A stretch of 64,000 nt of DNA from Planctomycetaceae bacterium (GCA_015485495.1 WFTL01000057.1:1-64000); one strand, 5' to 3'; counted from the first letter of the stretch, positions 37,809 to 46,616 are shown. Made by a program: numbers and translations. Notes: generated by a model from the sequence alone, not told the origin.

Positions 37809-38771
37809 CTAATGCTCATGGACGGCGCCTGCGATGAAGATGGTCGCAAGAAACACAAACACGTAGGCCTGCAGAAAGGAAACGAACAGTTCCAGCAGGC
37901 CGATGGCCACCTGTCCGAAAACACTGCCGGCCGTGACTGCACCCCAAAGCAGCGCCCCTTCGCCGGCGGCAGCAGCAATGAATCCCAGAATCACGGCAAC
38001 CACGGTGTGGCCGCCCATGATGTTGGCAAACAGACGAACAGCCAGCACCCCGTGTTTGATGAAAAAACCAAAAATCTCAATTCCGAAGATGCCTCCCGAC
38101 AGAATGGCCCCCCCCACCCCAGGAACGCCGGTATCCGGTTTCATGTTCCCGAAGAAACCGGCCGGACCCATTTCGCGAAATCCGTAGAACGCCGTGGCGA
38201 TGAATGCACACACGGCCAACACCCCCGTGACGTTGATGTTGCCGGTGGGTGATCCCAGCCAGGGGACGGCTCCCAGCAGATTGCAGATGAGAATGTAAAA
38301 AAAACAGCTCCACAGAAACGGCAGGTACCGATCGGCCGGATGCCCGCCGGTCGGCGCCGGCTGCTGCTGCCCTCCGTCGTGGTGTCCTGCGTCGTGATGA
38401 CCATGGTCCGCGTGGCCGTCTCCGATGGTCGGGCGCACCACTTCATCCCGGATGAACAGGGCGATGGCTTCCCAGAAATTCCAGAACCGACCGCGGGCCG
38501 GTTCGCCACCGGCGATTCGCCGGGCCAGCCCCCGAAAAATCACGAACACGATGACGGCGGCCACCACCTGCAGGACCATGAATTTCGTGAGCTGCAGGCC
38601 GAACACGCTGGGCAGATACACGTCCAGCAGGCCGTGTCCGTGTGCATCGACAAGTCCTCCTGGAAGGTCGAATCCCGGAGCATCGCGCACGTGATGAAAG
38701 TGATCCGCCGCATGCTCGGCGTTCACCACGTGGTGAATGTGGTCTGTGCCTGGAGCGTGTTCTGTGTTCAT
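37809..38771 (-). CDS. atpB: F1Fo ATP synthase a subunit, His-rich insert
   Basis: 320 aa, longer than usual. The essential Arg246 is in LAVRLFANIMGGHTVV. Helices and the LLGAVPWLGSPTGNINVTG block are typical. Two His-rich stretches are unusual: the N-terminus (HIHHVV...HFHHVRD) and a loop at about 118-145 (DHGHHDAGHHDGG). The stretches may bind metal or simply be a variable periplasmic loop. It lies 97 bp upstream of atpE. Confidence 0.95.
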   Translation of the reverse strand: MNTEHAPGTDHIHHVVNAEHAADHFHHVRDAPGFDLPGGLVDAHGHGLLDVYLPSVFGLQLTKFMVLQVVAAVIVFVIFRGLARRIAGGEPARGRFWNFWEAIALFIRDEVVRPTIGDGHADHGHHDAGHHDGGQQQPAPTGGHPADRYLPFLWSCFFYILICNLLGAVPWLGSPTGNINVTGVLAVCAFIATAFYGFREMGPAGFFGNMKPDTGVPGVGGAILSGGIFGIEIFGFFIKHGVLAVRLFANIMGGHTVVAVILGFIAAAAGEGALLWGAVTAGSVFGQVAIGLLELFVSFLQAYVFVFLATIFIAGAVHEH

Positions 38772-38799
38772 AAAATCGGTGAACCACCTGAAAAAACAG

Positions 38800-39225
38800 C
38801 TAACGCCGTTCGTGCTGCTGCCCGGAGGATTCGACCGGACGGTCCCCGGGTGTTTTCAGCAGCAGTCCGACTTCGGCTGCCAGAGCCAGCAGATAAAACC
38901 CGATGAGCCACCCGTAAAACTGACGAAACCCGACCTGCGGAAACATCTTTCTGACCACCACAGCAACGATCGACACCAGAGCCAGACGTGTCATTGTCTG
39001 GGCCAGCATGACGGCCAGATCATTCGGAAACAGGGACAGCCGCGGCACGCCGACGGCCATCCACCCCGAAATCAGGCAGGTCCCCGCTGCGAATGACATC
39101 CAGCGAATTCCGTCGCCTCCCGCCCACACTCTGGCGGGCCAGAAGGCAGCGACCCAACCGAGCAGCATAATGACTGTCAGAAGAATCGCCTGCCGGAAGA
39201 CACCATCCACCTGCCGGGACGTCAC
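38800..39225 (-). CDS. AtpI-like membrane protein
   Basis: 141 aa with about four hydrophobic helices (residues 13-33, 40-60, 73-93, 103-122). A GTG start at 39225 overlaps the atpZ stop by four bases. The position between atpZ and atpB is that of AtpI, which helps c-ring assembly, but sequence similarity is weak and the call rests mainly on context. Confidence 0.7.
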   Translation of the reverse strand: MTSRQVDGVFRQAILLTVIMLLGWVAAFWPARVWAGGDGIRWMSFAAGTCLISGWMAVGVPRLSLFPNDLAVMLAQTMTRLALVSIVAVVVRKMFPQVGFRQFYGWLIGFYLLALAAEVGLLLKTPGDRPVESSGQQHERR

Positions 39226-39512
39226 TCGTTGCGGGCCTTCATGCTGTCTGCCTGCCGATGTTCCTTCTGCTGCTCCTCCCGATCCAGTCGGTGAAGAAGG
39301 CGCCGCAGAGAAACTCCGGCTGCTGCAAACCCGAGGATCGATCCACTGACTGTCAGCACGGGCGACCAGTGCAGCCGCGCATCCAGCCAGTACCCCAGCC
39401 CCGCAAGAACCGCGATGCCGATGGCACCGGACAGGATCTCGTGAGATGTGCGATAGGCCTGTGCGATGGCGGCCATGCGCCGTCGACGACGAGAAGTCGC
39501 TTCATCATCCAT
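39222..39512 (-). CDS. atpZ: AtpZ/AtpI family protein
   Basis: 96 aa. Basic N-terminus, then two helices: AIGIAVLAGLGYWLDARL and VSGSILGFAAAGVSLRRLL. The GYWLD motif and spacing fit the AtpZ (DUF3,AtpI-related) group, which assists ATP synthase assembly or magnesium handling. It is the first gene of the operon. The promoter must lie in 39513-40090. Confidence 0.78.
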   Translation of the reverse strand: MDDEATSRRRRRMAAIAQAYRTSHEILSGAIGIAVLAGLGYWLDARLHWSPVLTVSGSILGFAAAGVSLRRLLHRLDREEQQKEHRQADSMKARNE

Positions 39513-40090
39513 TCGGCTGGACTTTCTGAATCGACCGTGCCGGACGCAGCAGCCCGCCCCCGAAACACAGTCCGAGCACGAGGCGGGCGGAGTCTACAGG
39601 CGGACCGGCTGCCGTCAAAGAACCGAAAAGCCATGCCGTGCGTTTCCCAGTGTTGGGGCGCTGAACTCCCGGCTGCGGCACCCCGCTGAGCCGGATGCCA
39701 CCGCCGGGCTGTCCGGCTGTTCGTTCCGAGTTCCGGCGTCCGGGTTCCCGTAATGATTTGCTTTCCGTCCTGGGACATTTCATCATGGGGCCGTTCTGAT
39801 TCTTCTGCCGGCTCATACGCCGATATCGGACCACGGGGCCAGGTTCGTCGGCTCATACAGATTTCTGAACATGTCGTACCGTGCTGCCTGTCCGTCGTTC
39901 TCCTGCTGCTGGCCGGCCGACAGGGGACCGGTTGCGACGGTCCTGACCGTGATTTTCAGAAAATCCATGGCTTTTCCCGATCCGCTCCGGACGCGATTCT
40001 GGACGTCAGTCGGTGAACCTGTCATTGTTTGTGCCCTGTTTTGCGAATGACCCAGTCCGTTTCGAACCCCTGTCCCATCGTCACAGCGAC
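39513..40090. other. Long intergenic stretch upstream of the ATP synthase operon
   Basis: 578 bp between atpZ and the structured leader at 40091. It holds one possible 70-aa leftward frame (39813-40025), listed separately, and a perfect 7-1-7 palindrome GATTTTCAGAAAATC at 39951-39965. A 109-aa leftward frame at 39505-39834 has no convincing coding character. The ATP synthase promoter should lie here, but I found no clear -35/-10 pair. Confidence 0.4.
39813..40025 (-). CDS. Possible small protein, low confidence
   Basis: 70 aa from the ATG at 40025, or 51 aa from an inner ATG (about 39968) preceded by GGAAAAGCC. The end reads YDMFRNLYEPTNLAPWSDIGV. I recognise no family. Codon use is acceptable, but there is no independent support. 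The palindrome at 39951-39965 encodes its DFLKI segment. Confidence 0.3.
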   Translation of the reverse strand: MTGSPTDVQNRVRSGSGKAMDFLKITVRTVATGPLSAGQQQENDGQAARYDMFRNLYEPTNLAPWSDIGV

Positions 40091-40224
40091 TCCGGTGATG
40101 ATCACCGGAATGACGAAGTCGGTCGATTTTTCGTCACATTCCCGTCTTTCATGTGACCGAGTGAAAGGAGCCTCGGCTTTCCGGGGCTGACGGCACTCAG
40201 GAAATCGAGAGACACTGACGTCTC
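40091..40224 (+). promoter_or_regulatory. Structured leader with overlapping, mutually exclusive stems
   Basis: Several inverted repeats are packed upstream of the gene at 40243. TCCGGTGATGATCACCGGA (40091-40109) is a perfect 9-1-9 palindrome. TGACGAA (40111-40117) pairs with TTCGTCA (40130-40136). GTCACAT (40133-40139) pairs with ATGTGAC (40151-40157). The last two stems share four bases and exclude each other. GAGAC (40209-40213) and GTCTC (40220-40224) form a further stem just before the start codon region. The arrangement suggests an RNA switch or attenuator, or an operator plus leader. No known riboswitch class was recognised. Confidence 0.5.
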
Positions 40225-40242
40225 ACAGTTCTGGTGGAATTT

Positions 40243-41538
40243 ATGCCTCGGAATGCCCGGATTTTCAGCGCACTGCCCGACCTGCGCAGGGCGGTCGGCC
40301 TGTGGGTCCTGCTGGCTGCCGTCGGACTCCGCGCTGAAGATCCTCTGCAGGAAGAACGGATCGCCTACCGTGCAGCGCAGTTCCGACTGCACCGGAAGAT
40401 CGTCAATCTGAATCACGATCTCAATGAAGGTGTGCAGCGACCAGGATCTCGAAGTGAACGGGTGTTTCGTCAAAAGCTGACTTCGGGAGTGGAACCTCGG
40501 GATCCGGAGTTTGAGGGATTTCGTGAGGTTCTTCAGTTTCGTGTTTTTCGGCTGACGGCCCCGGAAGCTCGAAATGATCCGGCCAGACTGAAACGGATCA
40601 AATCCGATCTGGAAAGAGACCTCAGGCAGGCCGGCAGCCAGATCGGATCAGACCGGTCCAAACGTCAGTTTCGGGAACTCGTATGCACGGAAATGCTGAA
40701 GGCACTCAGGAAGGTGCTTGAAAACAATTTCGTCGCCCGGTCCATTGCCATTGAACTGCTGCCTCTGATGTTCGTCACAGACGGCAGGGAGACGTCTCCT
40801 GATGAGCGGCAGATTCTTCCGGCCGCAGGAGAGACGCTGATCAGACTTCTCAGAGATCCTGAACAGCCGGACACGATCAAGGCGCGTGTCGCTCAGAGTA
40901 TGAAGCAGTATATGATGCGGGCTTCAGCCGGTGCGCGGCTGGAAATGCAGTTCGCCGAAGCCGTCCTGGAGACGCTCAGGTCGCCTCTTCCTGACGACGA
41001 TTTTCAGGTGATGCTCCTGGATGTTCTCACCGTCGTCCGGACACCACGACAGCCGGCGGGAGACAAACGGCCTCTGGCGTTTGAGGCTGCCGTGGTCGTT
41101 CTGCAGGATCAAAGACGGGCCCTGTTCGTTCGCTGTGCTGCTGCCGAAGTTTTCGGCCGGGCCGGGTATGACAGGCAGATCCGCTTCGATCCCCTCGCCT
41201 GGAAGATCGCTCAACTGACACTCGAAACCGGTACGGCCTTCAATGAAAATCCAGACGCACGTTTGTGGTGGTTTTCCGGCGACCGGCTGTTTCGCGCCTT
41301 CCATCATGCGGAAAAGGAACGCGCCCGGGGGCCGATGCCGGACGGCATGCTCAACCGGGCCCCTTCATCCGAAGTTGTCAATGGCGCCTACGCGAGAATC
41401 CTGCCCGTCGTAGGAGCCCTGATTTTCCGGCATCGGCAGATACCGGATCAGCCTCTGAAGGATCTGGCTGGCTGGGTGGGAGAAAATCGACCGGATGATC
41501 TGACGTACGATCCGGCCGCCCCCCCGGTCCAGCCCTGA
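40243..41538 (+). CDS. Exported helical protein behind structured leader, unknown function
   Basis: 431 aa from the ATG at 40243; a GTG at 40234 would add three residues. The N-terminus (RRAVGLWVLLAAVGLRAEDP) is a signal peptide cut near Ala-Glu. The rest is mostly helical and charged, with possible HEAT-like repeats (AGETLIRLLRDPEQPDTIKARVAQSMKQY, LDVLTVVRTPRQPAGDKRPLAFEAAVVVL). No catalytic motif is visible. Codon use has somewhat more A/T-ending codons in the first third than the neighbours. It has no operon partner; the next rightward gene is far away. Confidence 0.8.
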   Translation: MPRNARIFSALPDLRRAVGLWVLLAAVGLRAEDPLQEERIAYRAAQFRLHRKIVNLNHDLNEGVQRPGSRSERVFRQKLTSGVEPRDPEFEGFREVLQFRVFRLTAPEARNDPARLKRIKSDLERDLRQAGSQIGSDRSKRQFRELVCTEMLKALRKVLENNFVARSIAIELLPLMFVTDGRETSPDERQILPAAGETLIRLLRDPEQPDTIKARVAQSMKQYMMRASAGARLEMQFAEAVLETLRSPLPDDDFQVMLLDVLTVVRTPRQPAGDKRPLAFEAAVVVLQDQRRALFVRCAAAEVFGRAGYDRQIRFDPLAWKIAQLTLETGTAFNENPDARLWWFSGDRLFRAFHHAEKERARGPMPDGMLNRAPSSEVVNGAYARILPVVGALIFRHRQIPDQPLKDLAGWVGENRPDDLTYDPAAPPVQP

Positions 41539-41651
41539 GCTGCTGATACGTCGCCCCAGGTGGCCTCGGCGCGGAGCGTTCGGAGTGACCCGCGTGCTGT
41601 CAGCAGCCTGGCTGGCGGTCTGTGTCCCCCGAAGGAACCGGACGGGGCAGA

Positions 41652-41879
41652 TCAGATGACGCCGCCGTGAACGCGATAGGGAGTCGCCAGGTCCGGAAGC
41701 TCCAGTCCCCAGATTCGCTCCCAGATCTCCGGAATGTGCCGCAGCCCTTCGGATGAGTAGATGAGCTGTCGGGCACGAATGTCAGGGTTCGGATTCCAGA
41801 TCGGCATCGCGCAGCCGGTGTGAACCAGGCTGCAGACGAACAACAGGCCTGCCAGCAGACGTGGTCGCAGATTCATCAT
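41652..41879 (-). CDS. Small lipoprotein
   Basis: 75 aa. Lipobox VHTGC with the lipidated Cys23 after a hydrophobic signal. The mature part ends LRHIPEIWERIWGLELPDLATPYRVHGGVI, a pattern I recall from short conserved planctomycete lipoproteins. It is convergent with the 40243-41538 gene. Function unknown. Confidence 0.75.
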   Translation of the reverse strand: MMNLRPRLLAGLLFVCSLVHTGCAMPIWNPNPDIRARQLIYSSEGLRHIPEIWERIWGLELPDLATPYRVHGGVI

Positions 41880-42023
41880 TCCGTCCTTCCCTGAACGTCG
41901 ACCGCTGAGTGCAGTTCACTGCCGGAAATCCGGGGAGGATCCCGCGCGCCGGACTGCTCTCAGGTGAGCCATCCTGATCGGAAAGCATGATCTGCGGCGA
42001 AAAACCGGTCGGCACGGTTCCGG

Positions 42024-42491
42024 TTACTGTGAAACGCCCGGTCGCAGAGACTGGCCGTCCAGCTCGGCCGTTCCCGGCCGCGTTTCCGGACTGAATGCAG
42101 TGCCCACGTCAGCAGGTGCACCGGACGGGCCCGCCGGGGACTGCTGCGGTGCCGGTTCGGATGCCGGTGCAGGAGTATTCTCCGGTGCCTGACTCCGCCG
42201 ATTCTCAGCAACTTCGAGTTCCCGCACCCGTTCTTCCATTTCCTTGCCAGGCTTGAACGTCACCACGAATTTGGCCGGTACTTCGACCTGGCCACCGGTT
42301 CGGGGATTGCGAGCCTTACGGGCTGCTCGTTTCTTCACTTCGAAGACACCGAAGTTCCGCAGTTCGATGCGTTCATTCTTCACCAGCGTGTCGACGATGG
42401 CATCGAACGTTTTCTGGACGATTTTCTTCGTCTGCAGCTGAGTCAGCCCCAGTTCTTTGGAGATCGCCTTCACAATCTCTTTCTTGGTCAC
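42024..42491 (-). CDS. HU-family DNA-binding protein with Pro/Ala tail
   Basis: 155 aa from a GTG at 42491 ([16 protein letters not shown]), preceded by GGGGAGG about nine bases upstream. The HU fold spans residues 1-95: [24 protein letters not shown] is the DNA-bending arm region. A 60-residue Pro/Ala/Glu/Ser-rich tail follows, absent from classical HU. It probably binds and bends chromosomal DNA; IHF/HU distinction is not possible. A promoter lies at 42552-42581. Confidence 0.93.
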   Translation of the reverse strand: MTKKEIVKAISKELGLTQLQTKKIVQKTFDAIVDTLVKNERIELRNFGVFEVKKRAARKARNPRTGGQVEVPAKFVVTFKPGKEMEERVRELEVAENRRSQAPENTPAPASEPAPQQSPAGPSGAPADVGTAFSPETRPGTAELDGQSLRPGVSQ

Positions 42492-42551
42492 GAAAACCGC
42501 CTCCCCGGAAAGCCGCACGGAGTCGTCGGCAGAGACTGCCGACCTGACTCA

Positions 42552-42581
42552 ACTTTATGATTGCGAACGACTTACTGTCAA
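42552..42581 (-). promoter_or_regulatory. Promoter for the HU gene
   Basis: On the minus strand, TTGACA (-35, 42581-42576) is followed after 18 bases by TAAAGT (-10, 42557-42552). The -35 box sits within a 6-2-6 inverted repeat ACTGTC-AA-GACAGT (42574-42587), which could be a repressor site. The 42492-42841 stretch otherwise contains only the hairpin at 42661-42694 and a GAACATGTTC palindrome at about 42615. Confidence 0.6.
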
Positions 42582-42660
42582 GACAGTTCACCGGCGGACG
42601 CACGGCCCGCTGCCGAACATGTTCGCGGCAGATCATGATTTCGGATCGGGATGTCAAAGA

Positions 42661-42694
42661 ACCATGACGGCACGACACACGGCACCGTCATGGT
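42661..42694 (-). terminator. Hairpin downstream of the LptF/G-type permease gene
   Basis: ACCATGACGG (42661-42670) pairs perfectly with CCGTCATGGT (42685-42694) around 14 bases. Read leftward, TCTTTG follows, a weak U-rich tract. It lies 147 bp after the permease stop. Confidence 0.5.
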
Positions 42695-42841
42695 CCTTAT
42701 CGGATCCATCCCCGCCGAAACTGAAGAAAAATCCGCATAATCGCTGCAACTGGACGCATCCTGTCTATCTGACGCACCCTTCCTGTCCTGGTGTCTGCGG
42801 GCAGGCAGCCCCTGGCCGAAAGGTTCCTCCCGCGCGTGTGA

Positions 42842-44011
42842 TCAGGTCTGAACATAACCTGCTGCCCAGGCAGAGGTTGTGCCGGAAACAAGGATGGGCA
42901 GCCATGCAGCGACATCCGGGCGGAGCAGTCCGGCACTGCCGGCCAGCAGGCTGCCCTGAGTCAGAGCGAACACGGCGGCCAGGACCATGCCACAGACGGC
43001 CATGTTCACGATGAGCCCGCGGGATTCGCGTCTCAGCACCAGGGGCAGAGCGATGGCGATCGACAGCAGGGACAGAATCGGGCGGGCCACGCGTGCATGG
43101 AGTGCCAGACTTTGCTGCCGGGCTGCCGGACTGCCGGTGGCCGGACTGCGGATCCGCTGGACGAGTTCCAGGGAAGACAGCAGCCTGGGGTTCCGGCCCT
43201 GTTCGTACAACTGGTCGAAACTGACGTCTGACACGATGAACACGTCCTTCCCGTTGGGACGTGGAATAATGCGGGTTCGTCCTTCCTGCGAAAGCTGCTG
43301 CGGATCGAAGACTCCCGTCAGGTTCTGCAGCAGCCAGCCGGCCGGATGCCGCTCTGTCCGGCTCAGATAGACGGCCGATTCTGCCCGCAGTGTGCAGCCG
43401 TTCGGTGCGTATTCTTCCGGCAGATAGAAGTTGGCGTCGTCCAGCCGCCGTTCTTCCACAGACACGGATTCACCGTCGATGTGCATCATGTGATTCGAAT
43501 AGTCGTAAACCGGGATCACGTTCTGTCGGCGGGTGTGATCCTGTCCGCGCGGTGTCTGCAGGCTGATGGCCAGAGTCGGCATGACGGCTTCCTGGTTGAG
43601 TACAAGAACCGCATTGAGCAGCAGCGCCGCCAGCAGCAGGGGCTTCAGCAGGCGGAATGCAGGAATTCCGGCTGCCAGAACGGGATGACTTTCGTGATGC
43701 TTTTCCATCAGTCCCAGCACAGCCACCGCGGAAACCGTGATCAGCAGGGGGCCGGCCAGCTCGAAAAAGTCCGACAGGTGCCAGGTGTAGTAGCGGGCGA
43801 TCCGCCGGGTCATGCTGAACAGCACCTGCTGATCCGACCAGGGATGCCCGGCCTTTCTGGCTGCGTCGGCCGCTGCCTGGGCCGCCATCTGAAATTCGTC
43901 GATGTTCGAAAACAGGTCGATCACGATGTACAGGCCGTACGTTGCGATGAAAAACACGGCGAACGTATGCAGCATCCGTCCCAGCAGATATCGATCGAAC
44001 GTTGTCAGCAT
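42842..44011 (-). CDS. LptF/LptG-family permease (YjgP/YjgQ)
   Basis: 389 aa from the ATG at 44011 (MLTTFDRYLLGRMLHTFAVFF). LptF/G form the inner-membrane part of the lipopolysaccharide transporter. Six helices are visible in the family pattern: two at the start, one pair after FFELAGPLLITVSAVAVLGLMEKHHE, and three at the end. The periplasmic jellyroll domain is between about 165 and 290. The EKHHES motif is near the usual family LxxxxE/H position. The partner LptG and LptB are not in this window. The frame extension to 44209 reads through upstream sequence and is not needed. Confidence 0.85.
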   Translation of the reverse strand: MLTTFDRYLLGRMLHTFAVFFIATYGLYIVIDLFSNIDEFQMAAQAAADAARKAGHPWSDQQVLFSMTRRIARYYTWHLSDFFELAGPLLITVSAVAVLGLMEKHHESHPVLAAGIPAFRLLKPLLLAALLLNAVLVLNQEAVMPTLAISLQTPRGQDHTRRQNVIPVYDYSNHMMHIDGESVSVEERRLDDANFYLPEEYAPNGCTLRAESAVYLSRTERHPAGWLLQNLTGVFDPQQLSQEGRTRIIPRPNGKDVFIVSDVSFDQLYEQGRNPRLLSSLELVQRIRSPATGSPAARQQSLALHARVARPILSLLSIAIALPLVLRRESRGLIVNMAVCGMVLAAVFALTQGSLLAGSAGLLRPDVAAWLPILVSGTTSAWAAGYVQT

Positions 44012-44124
44012 GGCTCCGGAATTACACGCGACGCGAAGACTTCGGGTCAAGACGGGTTCCCGCAAGCGGCCGTCGGGTGGGCTCGGGGCCTGGCCCTTCT
44101 CCGCATCTGCTCGGGGCAGCCGGA

Positions 44125-46464
44125 TCACTCCGGTTCGGGCCAGTTCAGATGCCGATGCAGAAAGCGGAAGGTGCCTTCCCCGTGAATCGCATGCGGTCCC
44201 GAAAACCATTCGATTTCGGTCCGTTCCGGGATGTTCAGCCGGGCTGCGTACAGGTGTCGAACCTTAGCGTATTCGTGGGCGACCCAGTGGTCCTTCCCCA
44301 CTGGATCGAAGTGCCCCCGCTCGACCATGAACGGCCGCGGACAGATCAGAGCGGCCATTTCGGCGTAACCAAACGTCCGTCCCAGATTCCACTCGAAGAT
44401 TTCGTATTCTCCGGTCCACATGTAACTGAAGGCGTGCCGGGTCGAGGCATTCTTGACGATCCATTCATTGAAGTCACCGGAGCAGATCGACAGACAGTAG
44501 CCGGGCACCAGTGCCGGAATCCTCATGGCCGACTTGCCGCCGTAGCTCAGCCCGTAAAAGGCGATTCGTTCGCCATCCACGAACGGCTGGGACCGCAGCC
44601 AGCGGATCAGCTGTTCGTGCTGGGGCACCATGATGGAAAACAGCGTGCAGCCCAGCAGGTTCGCTTTCCGCTGCAGCGTCCGAAAGCGGTCCTCGTGGAT
44701 GTACAGATTCTGCGGCGCGAACACCACGAAACCTCGTTCACACAGCCGTCCGGCGAAATTCCGGTAGGCCGCATGGCCCTCCGAAATCGTATCGGCAGGA
44801 CGTCCTTCCAGCCCGTGCTGACAGACGATCACCGGACGGCGCTGTCCGGTCCGCAGGTCCTTCGGCAGCAGCAGCAGACCGAAGGCGGTCACATCTTCGC
44901 ATACCGTCAGCTCGATTTCCCAGGCCGTCCAGTGATCGGTCGTCATGACGCGGCGCCCCCGGGCATCCGGGACATTCAGGGCCATGTCGAATCGGCCGAT
45001 GACATCGTCCCGGAAGATGGTTCGGAAGGCGGCTGCGGAACGTTCGAATGCTTCGAGCGACGACGTGTCCAGATCGGCGAAGAATTCCTGCCGAACAAAA
45101 GGGGCTTCCCGCAGCCACAGCTGATTGTGGCGATCCAGTTCCTGAAGCTGGATCTGCCGTCTGTGTTCTGCGGCCGCCGCTGTCTGTTCCGGAGTTTCTG
45201 TTACCGGCAGAGGCCGGGGCTGTTCGGCGGGCGCTGAGGATTCCGGGGCGACTGCCTGAAGAAAGGCCGACAGCCACGCCGTCGATCCGAACTGTCCCTT
45301 CGGAGGATGCGTCACGCTGATGGAGGCTCCCAGATCGCGCGCTCTTTGCAGTTCCTGCCGGATGTCATCCGGCGAGGGGCTGGTGAGAACGGCCGGCGCC
45401 CCGCCGGCAGCGGAAAACCGGAATGTCGGAACGGACGCGGTTTCGACAATCAGCGGACGCGGCTGCAGCATGGCCGCCTGCTCGGCGGCTCCGAAATTCT
45501 TCAGCAGTCCGAACACGCTGCGGTCCAGCGGTTCCTGCCACTGCTGCTCACGAGGCCCGAAAAATCCCGAAACGGCCGTCACGTCGATGCGCGTGTCCAG
45601 AGCTCCGGCCAGCAGGGCCAGCAGTCCGCCTTCTCCATATCCAATGACACCGATCGACCGTGTCGGCTGTTGAGTGGCCAGCAGGTCGACCAGGGCCAGA
45701 ATTCTGTGCAGTTCGTATCCCAGCAGGTGCTGGCCCAGAACGAAACCTCCCCGCCAGGCAAACTCCCGGTCGGTCATCCGGGCCCGGCCATGACGCGCTT
45801 CGACATGCCGGCTGGTGATTGCCGGGACGAAGACCGTACAGCCGGCTTCTGCCAGCCGCCGCGGGAACTGCATGGCCGGTGCCACTCCCTCCGCCAGTCC
45901 GCAAAGCTGTTCAGGAGTCTGGTCGGCATCGGGAACCGCGATGACGGCGGCGAACGACGTCCCGGTCGGGGTCAGCAGCAGCCCCGCCCCCGTGATGGAT
46001 GTCAGTTGCGGCCGACCGGCATCGGGATCGGCAAGGACAGGCCAGCGAATCCGTTCGACTGTTACACGCGCGTTCCGGGCTGCCACGTGGTCGGATGGGG
46101 ATCTGCCGGTCCGTTCCACGTCGGAAAACGGAACACGGGTTTCCCGCATTCCCAGAATCTGACGCAGTTCCCGGCGCCGGGCGGTCAGAAACGACGGACG
46201 CTGCCGCGCGTCCGACATTTCTGCCGACCAGCGCCGCATCCGGTCGTTCGCTTCCCGCTGAATCTGTCGAATCAGAAACCGGTCGATTCCGGCCAGCATG
46301 GAAGCAGCACGGTCCTCAGAGGCCGGAAGAGGTCGAATTCCCTGAGGAACAACAGCCGGTTCACCAGCAGTGCATGGGCGCCGCCCTCCCCCGATGCAGA
46401 TGCTCAGGACGATGACCAGACAGGTACCGGGCCGCAGCCATGGATTTCCGAAGAATCGCTGCAT
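44125..46464 (-). CDS. Exported tandem alpha/beta-hydrolase, first domain degenerate
   Basis: 779 aa with a signal peptide (CLVIVLSICIGGGRRPCTAGE). Two alpha/beta-hydrolase domains. The first (about 105-410) has GYGEGG at 275-280 in place of GxSxG, with Gly277 at the nucleophile position, so it is probably inactive. The second (about 430-779) has Gly638-Leu-Ser640-Tyr-Gly642 and a late His in SGPHAIHGEG. It resembles dienelactone-hydrolase or acetylxylan-esterase-like enzymes. Substrate is unknown. The first domain may bind substrate or scaffold. It ends 113 bp before the permease start. Confidence 0.87.
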   Translation of the reverse strand: MQRFFGNPWLRPGTCLVIVLSICIGGGRRPCTAGEPAVVPQGIRPLPASEDRAASMLAGIDRFLIRQIQREANDRMRRWSAEMSDARQRPSFLTARRRELRQILGMRETRVPFSDVERTGRSPSDHVAARNARVTVERIRWPVLADPDAGRPQLTSITGAGLLLTPTGTSFAAVIAVPDADQTPEQLCGLAEGVAPAMQFPRRLAEAGCTVFVPAITSRHVEARHGRARMTDREFAWRGGFVLGQHLLGYELHRILALVDLLATQQPTRSIGVIGYGEGGLLALLAGALDTRIDVTAVSGFFGPREQQWQEPLDRSVFGLLKNFGAAEQAAMLQPRPLIVETASVPTFRFSAAGGAPAVLTSPSPDDIRQELQRARDLGASISVTHPPKGQFGSTAWLSAFLQAVAPESSAPAEQPRPLPVTETPEQTAAAAEHRRQIQLQELDRHNQLWLREAPFVRQEFFADLDTSSLEAFERSAAAFRTIFRDDVIGRFDMALNVPDARGRRVMTTDHWTAWEIELTVCEDVTAFGLLLLPKDLRTGQRRPVIVCQHGLEGRPADTISEGHAAYRNFAGRLCERGFVVFAPQNLYIHEDRFRTLQRKANLLGCTLFSIMVPQHEQLIRWLRSQPFVDGERIAFYGLSYGGKSAMRIPALVPGYCLSICSGDFNEWIVKNASTRHAFSYMWTGEYEIFEWNLGRTFGYAEMAALICPRPFMVERGHFDPVGKDHWVAHEYAKVRHLYAARLNIPERTEIEWFSGPHAIHGEGTFRFLHRHLNWPEPE

Positions 46465-46616
46465 TCGGAGTTTCTCCAGGATTTTTCGACACTCTGCCGA
46501 AACCGCAGGGTTTGTCCGACTGAACGATGCACCCAGCCGAGAGCAGGCTCGGTCCGGCGGAAAGGTTCTCAGGCCGGCCGGAGCGGTCCGCTACGATAAC
46601 CGGAAAGGAACGACCT

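Noticed and set aside
39505-39834. 109-codon leftward frame
   Set aside because: Low-complexity Arg/Gly/Pro content overlapping the start of atpZ, with no family features.
42615-42624. GAACATGTTC palindrome as a LexA box
   Set aside because: The Gram-positive-type LexA site is GAAC-N4-GTTC; here the spacing is only two bases.
45307-46599. 430-codon rightward frame
   Set aside because: Antisense to the tandem hydrolase, with no recognisable domain.
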